DNA from: Bryopsis sp. KO-2023
Taxonomy: Eukaryota; Chlorophyta; Ulvophyceae; Bryopsidales; Bryopsidaceae
Length of the DNA: 64,000 nt
Direction: 5' to 3'
Assembly: GCA_030272585.1 (NCBI GenBank)
Contig: BSYQ01000011.1
Coordinates: forward strand, 2,418,001 to 2,482,000
The translations under genes were made by a program, and so were the position numbers. The notes beneath the pieces were generated by a model that saw nothing but the letters and a program-made list of their open reading frames with translations, did no database searches and was not told the DNA's origin. Below, piece by piece: positions 54,516-62,250 of this stretch (position 1 is the stretch's first letter; each line of letters starts with the position of its first letter).

Positions 54516-57500
54516 TCATGCTCGGCCCGTTCGTGCAACGAACTCGGCCAGCAGATCTGAACAATGTGTCAGACTCTCCTTCGGCTCCCATGTTGCCTCA
54601 TGGGGTTGGTATCCTTTCCAGCAAACCAAATAGCGTTTTGCTCTTCCTTTTCCCCTCTCCCTGACGATAGCCTCCACTTCATATTCCTCCTCTCCATCCA
54701 GCTCGTCGATAAGAGCCGGGCCGGGAGGTGCATCACGCACGAACTCCTCGGACCGCTTGTATTCTTTGAGCTTGGAGACGTGGAATGTAGGGTGAAGCCT
54801 CCAGCCTGGTGGGAGGTCGAGCCTATAGGCCACTGGTGATATTACGGCCTCAACCTTGAACGGCCCGATGAACCTTCGCCTGACCTTGGCCGGAATGTGC
54901 TTGGTTACGGCCAGAGGGAGGTGGGCACTTCGGAGGCAAACCTCCTGTCCCACTGCGAATTCCACATGTCGCCTCTTTTTGTTGGCGCTCTCACACATGG
55001 TCTCCTGGGCCGAAGCGTAGTTTGCTTTGGCCTCCTCCAGGTCTCGGTTCATTCGGCTCACCATGGCCTCGGCCGCCTCCACGTTGGTACTCGGCCGGTC
55101 GGCCTCCAGGCCTCTTGGGTGTTGCCCATACATCAGGTAGAAAGGGGTGTATTTGGTGCTGGCGTTGACCGAATTGTTTGCAGCAAATTCGGCCGTGCTG
55201 AGGTATTCGCTCCATGTCTCCGGCCTTGCTTCAATGTAGGGCCGAAGGAAGTTCTCCAGTGTTCGGATTGTTACTTCGCTCTGTCCATCAGATTGCGGAT
55301 GGTGAGCGGTCGACATCCTTAGATCGGTGCCCACGAGCCGAAACAACTCCTTGTAGAACTGGCTCGTAAATCTTGGGTCTCGATCAGACACGATAACTTC
55401 CGGTATCCCTGAGGTGGGGAATACTTTGGAGAGAAAGAGCTCGGCATATCCTTTCGCCGAAACCTCCTTTGTGCACGGGACGAACTTGCACATCTTCGTG
55501 AGCCGATCCACAAAGACAGCCACGGCCGTGTACCCGTTAGACTTCGGTAAGTCAGTAACGAGGTCGGTCGTCAGCTGCTCCCACTTGTAGGCCGGAACTG
55601 GCAGAGGGTGTAGCAACCCTTTCTGCTTGGAATTCTCGGTTTTCATCATCTGGCAAGTGGGGCACGATTCGACATAGTGGTTCACGGCTCGGCGCCAGCC
55701 TCTCCACCAATGTCTTCGGCTCACAAGCTCGGCTGTCCGAGCTTTCCCTGGATGTCCCGCCATCGGCACATCGTGGTGGTCGTGCAATACCACCTGGCGT
55801 TTAGAAACCGGCACAACGAGTTTCGGCTCGGCTCCAACGTCCTTGGCTTGATACATGAGCAGTCCATCTGGGGTCAGGGTGTACCCCTGCACTGCTCGTC
55901 CCTCTTCAAGTTGGGTCACGATTGGTCGAAGAATAGGGTCCTCCTTTATGGCGGCTTGCCAGTCTTGTGCCTCCCCGGGCGAGATTTTGGCCCCCAAAAT
56001 CGCATTGAGCCGGAGTTGTGGCTTGCGAGAAAGCGCATCGGCCACAAAATTGGCTCGGCCCGGAAGATATAAAATCTTCGGCTTGATAGACTGGAACGAT
56101 CCAGACTTCAACCAACGCGTTTGAGTCAGTGAAAGGACGCGTTGCTGTAGAAAATGGGTAGCTGGGAGGTGATCCGTATACACCGTAGTCCCACCAGGAG
56201 CTCCTTCTAGGTAGTGACGCCATTGGGCGAGAGCATAGGAGATGCCCAATAGTTCCCTTTCGTAGGCCGAATACTTCTGCTCGGCTGAGTTCAGGGAACG
56301 GCTCAAAAATGCAATGGGCTGATAACCGTCCTCCTTGCTGCCCTGCATTAAGGTAGCTCCTAATGCGAAGTCCGATGCATCCGTGGCAACAACATACGGC
56401 TTGGCCGGGTCCGGGATCAAGAGTACTGGGGCCGAAGTGAGTCGGTCCTTGAGCTCTTGAAACGCTGCGGTCTGGGCCGGACCCCATTCCCAGGCTTGGT
56501 CCTTCTTGACGAGCTTCTGGATGGGAGCAGCAATCCGTGAAAACTCCCTGATGAAGCGTCGGTAGTAGGACACCATGCCTAGAAAACTCCGCACTTCCGG
56601 CACAGACTGTAGGGGCTTCCAATCTTGAATGGCTTGGGTCTTGCTGCGATGAGGGGAGATGCCGTCGGCCGAAATCCAATGCCCCACGAAATCCAGTTCT
56701 TTGACGGCGATGGAACACTTTGACGCCTTCGCATAGAGCTGATGCTCGGCCAGCTTGTCCAGCACGAGCCGAAGGTGCTCCGCGTGTTCCTCCTCCGTTT
56801 TACTGTAGACGATGATGTCGTCCAGGAAGACCACCAGAAACTTATCGTGGAAATCCCGGAAGAGGTCGTTCACCATCGCCATGAACTGCGGGGGTGCGTT
56901 CGTTAGGCCGAAGGGCACTACTTTGTATTCGTAGTGCCCATAACGGGTCCGAAAAGCGGTCTTCTCCTGATCTTCGGCCCGGATGGGCATCTGCCAATAC
57001 CCCGAGCGCAAGTCCAGCCGAGTGAAGATTTTGGCTCCCTGGAGGCGGTCCAATAACTCTTCAGGGAGAGGGAGGGGGTAGCGGTTCTTGACCGTCCGCT
57101 GGTTGATCCACCGGTAGTCAATGCAAAAGCGAAGCCCACCATCCTTTTTGTTGGCGAAAAGGATGGGGGCGCCCCACGGGCTCTTTGAGGGCCGAATCAG
57201 CTCCCGGTCCAACATGTAGTCGAGCTGTTTTCGGACCTCCGCGAGTTCGGCTGGAGAGAGCTTGTACATAGGCCGAAAGATCGGCTTCGTTCCTTCCTCC
57301 AGTTCGATCTCGAATTCATGACCGTTCCTGACCGGTGGTGGTCCCTTAGGAAGGTCAGAAGCGAATACTCGCTTGTAGTCCGTTAAGAGCTGCGTGATCG
57401 CTTTTGATAGCTCGGGCCGAACTAACTTGCTGATATCATCCTTGGTATGTTCATCGTTTTGTTCGGCCTCGGCTTCGGTAACCACTACCATCACAACGTC

Positions 57501-58481
57501 TCCCTGTCCTGCACGCGCATCCTTTAAAAGCTTGGCCGCGGATGTCTGTTCCATGTCGCCCACGCTCATAGTCTCGGTGGGACGAGGCTTGCCCGAGATA
57601 GCTAGAGGGAGAGAAATCCTTGTCTTCCCTCGCTGAACCGAGATTGTCCGTGTCCGAAAGCAGAGATCGGGGTTTTCGGCCACAAGCCACGGGATGCCCA
57701 AAATCATCTCGTATGCCATGTCGGGAAAGATATGAAAATCCGCGACAAAAGTGGCTCGGCCCGATCGAAATCGAACATGTTCGGCTCGGCCCCGGGTTGA
57801 GCCCTTGGAACCATCCGCCATGACCAGGGTGCGGTGGTCTCCGGTTGCCTCTAATTCCAGTCGTGCTTGAGTTGCCGTTGAGATGTAGTTTTCCCAACTT
57901 CCGCTATCCACATACGCCTTCACCGGTCGGTCTCCCACTTGAATGGCTATCTCGAAGCCAGTAAACCGCCCTTTGGAACAGGTGTTTCCTGTCCTGGCGA
58001 TGTAAGAAAAATTGTCGGCCACTGCAGAGTCGGCGCGACTGAGTGCCCCCGGCACTTGAGAAAAATTTGAACCGTCCATCCCTCGGTTGCCTTGCGGGCC
58101 GAGCTGTACAGTGGATGGTGGTTCCCCTGATGATACCCCAGGCCGTGCGTGGCCAGTATCATCCGCTCCTTCATTGAGTCCTGTTCCATGGGACTCGGCT
58201 CGCGCTGCAGTATTGGAACTATGCGAGCCGGAGCTAGTGTCTATCCGTTTTTCATGCTCTTCCGCCTTGTCCGGCCAAGTAACTCTCTTGGTCATTTTTC
58301 TATCATCTATTCCTTCTGCTTGCTCCTCCCCAAAATCTTCCGGAACCTCGGCCCTGATACCACCCGCATTTGTGTCCAGGGTAGGTGGCCTCGCGCCCCG
58401 GACCTTCAGTTTATCGAACGCTTTGCGGCCGAGAGCTTGGGACAATTCCTGATCCCATGATCTCCTCCGCACAAGTAGCAT
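54516..58481 (-). CDS. pol: Pol polyprotein (protease, RT, RNase H, integrase, chromodomain)
   Basis: 1321 residues from an ATG lying inside the gag zinc-knuckle codons, with a 76-bp overlap in the -1 frame relative to gag. Order: aspartic protease (AYVDSGSWENYIS, about 190); reverse transcriptase with FTRLDLRSGYWQ and the catalytic VVFLDDIIVYS (about 560); RNase H from YVVATDASDFALGA to VADALSRKP; integrase with an HHCC zinc finger (HHDVPMAGH ... CPTCQ), DDE core (TTDLVTD, VSDRDPRF, and Glu in QSEVTIRTLENF) and GQHPRG; and a C-terminal chromodomain (YEVEAIVRERGKG ... YLVCWKGYQPHEATWEP). The chromodomain places it with chromoviruses, which target heterochromatin. All catalytic residues are present. 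Own ATG, frameshift or re-initiation are all possible for expression. Confidence 0.96.
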   Translation of the reverse strand: MLLVRRRSWDQELSQALGRKAFDKLKVRGARPPTLDTNAGGIRAEVPEDFGEEQAEGIDDRKMTKRVTWPDKAEEHEKRIDTSSGSHSSNTAARAESHGTGLNEGADDTGHARPGVSSGEPPSTVQLGPQGNRGMDGSNFSQVPGALSRADSAVADNFSYIARTGNTCSKGRFTGFEIAIQVGDRPVKAYVDSGSWENYISTATQARLELEATGDHRTLVMADGSKGSTRGRAEHVRFRSGRATFVADFHIFPDMAYEMILGIPWLVAENPDLCFRTRTISVQRGKTRISLPLAISGKPRPTETMSVGDMEQTSAAKLLKDARAGQGDVVMVVVTEAEAEQNDEHTKDDISKLVRPELSKAITQLLTDYKRVFASDLPKGPPPVRNGHEFEIELEEGTKPIFRPMYKLSPAELAEVRKQLDYMLDRELIRPSKSPWGAPILFANKKDGGLRFCIDYRWINQRTVKNRYPLPLPEELLDRLQGAKIFTRLDLRSGYWQMPIRAEDQEKTAFRTRYGHYEYKVVPFGLTNAPPQFMAMVNDLFRDFHDKFLVVFLDDIIVYSKTEEEHAEHLRLVLDKLAEHQLYAKASKCSIAVKELDFVGHWISADGISPHRSKTQAIQDWKPLQSVPEVRSFLGMVSYYRRFIREFSRIAAPIQKLVKKDQAWEWGPAQTAAFQELKDRLTSAPVLLIPDPAKPYVVATDASDFALGATLMQGSKEDGYQPIAFLSRSLNSAEQKYSAYERELLGISYALAQWRHYLEGAPGGTTVYTDHLPATHFLQQRVLSLTQTRWLKSGSFQSIKPKILYLPGRANFVADALSRKPQLRLNAILGAKISPGEAQDWQAAIKEDPILRPIVTQLEEGRAVQGYTLTPDGLLMYQAKDVGAEPKLVVPVSKRQVVLHDHHDVPMAGHPGKARTAELVSRRHWWRGWRRAVNHYVESCPTCQMMKTENSKQKGLLHPLPVPAYKWEQLTTDLVTDLPKSNGYTAVAVFVDRLTKMCKFVPCTKEVSAKGYAELFLSKVFPTSGIPEVIVSDRDPRFTSQFYKELFRLVGTDLRMSTAHHPQSDGQSEVTIRTLENFLRPYIEARPETWSEYLSTAEFAANNSVNASTKYTPFYLMYGQHPRGLEADRPSTNVEAAEAMVSRMNRDLEEAKANYASAQETMCESANKKRRHVEFAVGQEVCLRSAHLPLAVTKHIPAKVRRRFIGPFKVEAVISPVAYRLDLPPGWRLHPTFHVSKLKEYKRSEEFVRDAPPGPALIDELDGEEEYEVEAIVRERGKGRAKRYLVCWKGYQPHEATWEPKESLTHCSDLLAEFVARTGRA

Positions 58482-60667
58482 GATATTCCACCCCGGCCTC
58501 CTCTTCCACTTGGTGTGGTAGATCGGCCTCCACCTCCTCGTCCTCCAAATCTTCCCCCACTGCGGCCACGGCCTCGGCCTCGGCCTCGGCTTGAACCTCC
58601 CCGGTCGCGGTTCCCACCAATGTAGTTGAGACGATCATCTCCGGCTTTGTCGCCAATACTGTTAACTCTTGATCTTCGATTCCAACGCTGATGACCTCCT
58701 CCACCCCGGCCTCCACTTGAGTTATGAAGTCCACGGATACCATCGAGCCGTTCGGCCATTTCGATAGCGGCTTGTACGTCGTCACGAATGAAGCCAACCA
58801 CTTGACTTCGGATCGGTTCACGCAAGCCTGCGGTGAATGCGCTATATGCCTCCGCTTCACTCATATCCGGGATCCTGAAACAAACGCTGTTGTAGCGCTT
58901 GATGTAGTCCTTCACTGAGGTCGTCTGCCTCAGGGTTCGTAACTCGACTCGGGCGTGTTCAGAGGTTGTCGTCGGTTGGAACAGTTTGCGAGCCTCCTCG
59001 GCCCACGAGCGCCAGTCGGCAAATGGCTGTCTTCGGCCCTCCATTACTTTGAGCTCGGTCAAATTCATCCATTCGGCTGCAGGGCCCTCCGTGTTGGCAC
59101 AGATGACCTGAAGCCATAGCTCCTCTGGAATGGCCTGGGCGCGAAACCATCGGCCCATGCGCATCAGCCAGTCCGTGACATTCGCGGTGCCGTTGAAAGC
59201 TCGTGGCATTGGTATCTTGACTTGTCTCAATCCATTGCCTCCGGGTGCTGCTGGTGGCCCTCCGGGTAATTGTGGTCCAAATGGTCCTCCCGGTCCGCCA
59301 GGTCCTCCGGGACCTCCAGGTCCGTTCGGCCCGCCGCCAGGTCCATTTGGTCCTCCTCCCGGTCCATTCGGCCCACCAGGTCCATTCGGCCCACCGGATC
59401 CTCCTGGTCCATTCGGCCCACCACCTCCATCACCATCGTCCCCGCCTCCTCCTCCTGGCCGCCGTCTTCGGGGAGCGTCTCGGAATCCGGAGTTGGGGTC
59501 CTGCTGTCCAACTGAGGCATAGGAACCCAGGCCCGCAAACGGGTCCGTTCCCGAATTGAATCCGACAGCTCCAACTCCTTGTGGCTGACTGGGTCCAGGG
59601 GGTGGTTCTTGACGTGGTGCTATGGGAGGTCCTTGGCCGGATGGCGGTGTAGGATTGGTGGCTTGGTTCTGGCCGCTGGGTGGCCTTGCGGCGGCCGCTG
59701 GGTCTCTTCGGCTCGGCCTCGGCCCGCCCGTTGGTGCAGAACCGGGCTCTCGAATGACAGGTCCTGGTGGTGGTCCGGCTCGCCGTTGGTTGGGCACTCC
59801 ACTGGGTGGCGCAAGAATAGGTACCGCGGGTGCATTGCTGATGATGGGAGAAACAAGGGGCGCGTCTTGAAAACTGGAAGACGGGGGTGGTCCGGGTGGC
59901 GCTTGTGTCGTTTGGGTCACAGTTTGGGTTCCGGCTCCGGCCATGTACACAGGAATGACTTGGGGCTGCGCTGGAACTTGCTTGGACCATAACTTCACGA
60001 GCTCGTCCACGGATGGGTAGTCTTCCCGTAGACACTTTGTTTCGACCCCGAGCGTCTCGACAGCGGCCCGCTGGTCGGCCACTTGCAACGTGAGCCTTTC
60101 GGTCCGGGCTCCAAGGTCTTGGAAATCTTGAGCTGCCTTGGCGGCCGCACGTTCTTGGGCCAGGTACATACGTTCTTCCATTTCGGCCACGAGATGCCCG
60201 TTCTCGGCTTTGAGGTGCTCGAGTCGTCGGATGAACTCCTCTTCCAACCGAACGCGGTCCTCCCAGTGATGGTCCTCCAGTTCGGCTCTCTGGTTCTCGA
60301 GGGCCGTGTTCATGGCGTCGGCCTGCTCGTTGGCCACTTGCCATTGTCGAGCTTCGGCTTCCTCGCGGGTATGATGGAGTTCTCCTCGCACTTCGTTGAG
60401 TGCTTGGTACAGCTCGGCCTGAGTACGTCCCGCCCATTCTTCGGTGTTGGCCGCCAGCTGGGCCACAGTGATAGATGTTTCGTCCTGGTTCACCTCCACG
60501 TGGTGCACGTTCTGCACATTGTGCTGGATGTTGTTCTGCACAAATACGCCTTGTACCGGAGGGGGATCTTCTTCGGTCCCCAGGCTCATACTGTCCCCAG
60601 CGCTCATCTCCTCCACTCCGTCGGGATAGGCGATGGCTTCGGCTGGCTCGTACGGTATGAGGTCCAT
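58406..60667 (-). CDS. gag: Gag polyprotein
   Basis: 753 residues. The N-terminal third is a long coiled coil (about 70-220). A Pro/Gly-rich central region has a collagen-like run of GPNGPGG units (about 400-470). A retrotransposon Gag domain follows (MPRAFNGTANVTDWLMRMGR ... AYSAFTAGLREPIRSQV, about 490-660). An RG-rich segment precedes the CCHC zinc knuckle CYLCGGDHGIRNC just before the stop. The start is ATG 60667, which overlaps the end of the small upstream ORF by 64 bp in another frame. The Gly/Pro repeat is coded by imperfect 9-12-bp DNA repeats (59240-59460) and may vary in length. Confidence 0.92.
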   Translation of the reverse strand: MDLIPYEPAEAIAYPDGVEEMSAGDSMSLGTEEDPPPVQGVFVQNNIQHNVQNVHHVEVNQDETSITVAQLAANTEEWAGRTQAELYQALNEVRGELHHTREEAEARQWQVANEQADAMNTALENQRAELEDHHWEDRVRLEEEFIRRLEHLKAENGHLVAEMEERMYLAQERAAAKAAQDFQDLGARTERLTLQVADQRAAVETLGVETKCLREDYPSVDELVKLWSKQVPAQPQVIPVYMAGAGTQTVTQTTQAPPGPPPSSSFQDAPLVSPIISNAPAVPILAPPSGVPNQRRAGPPPGPVIREPGSAPTGGPRPSRRDPAAAARPPSGQNQATNPTPPSGQGPPIAPRQEPPPGPSQPQGVGAVGFNSGTDPFAGLGSYASVGQQDPNSGFRDAPRRRRPGGGGGDDGDGGGGPNGPGGSGGPNGPGGPNGPGGGPNGPGGGPNGPGGPGGPGGPGGPFGPQLPGGPPAAPGGNGLRQVKIPMPRAFNGTANVTDWLMRMGRWFRAQAIPEELWLQVICANTEGPAAEWMNLTELKVMEGRRQPFADWRSWAEEARKLFQPTTTSEHARVELRTLRQTTSVKDYIKRYNSVCFRIPDMSEAEAYSAFTAGLREPIRSQVVGFIRDDVQAAIEMAERLDGIRGLHNSSGGRGGGGHQRWNRRSRVNSIGDKAGDDRLNYIGGNRDRGGSSRGRGRGRGRSGGRFGGRGGGGRSTTPSGRGGRGGISCYLCGGDHGIRNCPKLSAAKRSIN

Positions 60668-61083
60668 GGTTGGACTCCGTGTGCGAGCCGTGGGTCCCGA
60701 TTGCGAAGGGGTTCCTCGGCCGAGTTTGCCCGCCGGTTGCGTAGGTGCTCCTGGACTTCAGCGTAGAAACGCAGAAACTCCGGGTCGTTTCTTTCCTCCT
60801 CTGTGAAGCAGGAGTCACAGCTTCCGACACTTTCTGTGTCGTCGTTGTCGTTCGGCCCGGTAGGTGGTGGTACGGGGCTCGGCCTTCGAATAGGTGGTCC
60901 CTCAAGTCCGGGAGGTACGCCCTCGATAACGCTTGGGCCGCCGTAGCAAAAGGCCAGCTGGTCGATATAAAACCTTCTCCAATGTGGTGCGACCAGCTCC
61001 TCTGGCACCGTGAGATAACGGGAAGTCGGGTGTTCGTGTGTGCCGGCGGAGGACTGGGGCGAGGTAGGGTGGCTGTTCGACAT
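60604..61083 (-). CDS. small ORF upstream of gag
   Basis: 159 residues from the first ATG after the 5' LTR and primer-binding site (MSNSHPTSPQSS). Pro/Ser-rich with an acidic middle containing SCDSCFTEEERNDPEFLRF. It overlaps gag by 64 bp in a different frame. It could be an extra product, or an uORF through which gag is reached by re-initiation. No family recognised. Confidence 0.55.
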   Translation of the reverse strand: MSNSHPTSPQSSAGTHEHPTSRYLTVPEELVAPHWRRFYIDQLAFCYGGPSVIEGVPPGLEGPPIRRPSPVPPPTGPNDNDDTESVGSCDSCFTEEERNDPEFLRFYAEVQEHLRNRRANSAEEPLRNRDPRLAHGVQPWTSYRTSQPKPSPIPTEWRR

Positions 61084-61112
61084 ACGGGTGGTATGGGTCT
61101 TGGTTCCGGCTT

Positions 61113-61126
61113 CGGCTCCGAAACCA
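61113..61126 (-). other. primer-binding site
   Basis: Two bases after the 5' LTR the minus strand reads TGGTTTCGGAGCCG. This is complementary to a tRNA ending CGGCTCCGAAACCA. It starts with the TGG that pairs with CCA, as expected. The tRNA species was not identified. Confidence 0.7.
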
Positions 61127-61128
61127 GT

Positions 61129-61516
61129 TGATACAAACGTTGGGACAAAATAGACTAGTCGAGTGGACTTACGTCTAGAGCACGGAAACACTTTCAAACA
61201 AGGAACTTTACAATAGTCCAAGTTACAATAAGGCTGTGGTCCGGGCCGAATAAGTATTCGGCCGGGCCGACAGCCTGTCCAACCCTTTCATCCAACTCAG
61301 CGTCCTAATGGCCCCTTGGCCGTGTCCTAATGGACCCTAAGCTGAATGTGAGGCTCCAGGCCGAACTGAGGGTTGCCACCTCAGAGGCGGCCTGGACCTC
61401 TCCCTTAATGTGTGACTATGATGATGGTGAGCTGGTTCGGTCCGACTACTGTCAGGCCGAACCACGTGTTGGGTGAGTGGGCCGAACCGCGTGGCATACG
61501 ACGGACGTTCGTATCA
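61129..61516 (-). repeat. 5' LTR of the inner chromovirus
   Basis: 388 bp, 387 identical to 51884-52271. It is 5' because the element reads on the minus strand. U3 should hold the promoter; no TATA box is obvious. Confidence 0.96.
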
Positions 61517-62156
61517 CCCAGTGTCGTTGGCAGTCTTCTCCGGTCGGCTGACAGTTGCTGCTCGGGGTGCGACAAAACACGCAAGTGTGTTTTTCCCCCT
61601 CTTCGTGCTTCACTTCTCCGCTTGGTTTTCCCGACCTGGCCTCCACCATACTCTTCAACAATTCTACCTGGCCCTGGAGCTGTTGGTTCCGCATTTGCTC
61701 CTCCCGCAGCTTGTCTTCGACCCCGTCGAGCTTGTGGCGCATTTCCTCATCTGCCCCCTCTATCAGCAGCTTTTCCGCCTCTCTTTTCGCCGCGTCCGAT
61801 GCAGTTTCCGCCATCGCCAATTTTACGCTGAGGTCCTCGTTTTCCGCCAAATATTTCGCCCTGTCATTGAGCAACCGGGTGCGTTCAGCCTCCCAGCTAT
61901 CTCTTTCCGCCTGAAATCCCCCTTCTTCTTCCAGCTCGCCGATCTTTTGCTTGAGTTGTTCTTTTTCCTCCTCCAGCTTTGCCATTTTTTCCAGGGCCTC
62001 CTGCTCATCTCTTTCTTGGATTCTTTCCAATCTGGTTCCTTCCTTCAGGTACTCCTCCAACATTTTGTTGATCCTTTCCGACACTCCCTCGATAGCTCCA
62101 GCATTCTTTTTAATCTCCTCCAACAGTGCTTTGACTCCTCCACCAAACTCAACCAT
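61517..62156 (-). pseudogene. outer Ty3/gypsy element: 5' part of interrupted third ORF
   Basis: Starts at ATG 62156, 94 bp after the outer pol stop, and encodes 213 residues up to the insertion point. Almost all is a coiled coil (for example KMAKLEEEKEQLKQKIGEL). Near the break lies a Cys-rich start (HTCVFCRTPSSNCQ ... EDC). The rest of the Cys region is at 51499-51883. Same architecture as the third ORF of the inner element, but little direct sequence likeness. Confidence 0.85.
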
Positions 62157-62250
62157 GTTGTCTACTTTCTTTTTCTTTTTCGAACTCCAAACTGTCTCTC
62201 GCACACACTCGCACTCGCACACACTCAACCCGAACTCAGGAAAACAGGAG

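Larger units (their letters stand above)
51884..61516 (-). mobile_element. complete Ty3/gypsy chromovirus (inner element, 9.63 kb)
   Basis: Bounded by 388-bp LTRs that differ at one base (T at 52247, G at 61492) and flanked by the 5-bp duplication CCCAG (51879-51883 and 61517-61521). Minus-strand order: LTR, primer-binding site, small ORF, gag, pol, a third ORF, polypurine tract, LTR. All long ORFs are open. The near-identical LTRs mean a very recent insertion and a possibly active element. It sits inside the third ORF of another chromovirus. Confidence 0.97.

Noticed and set aside
59430-61148. 572-residue minus frame overlapping gag
   Set aside because: Arg/Pro/Ser-rich shadow of the GC-rich gag codons, without a retroelement domain or plausible start.
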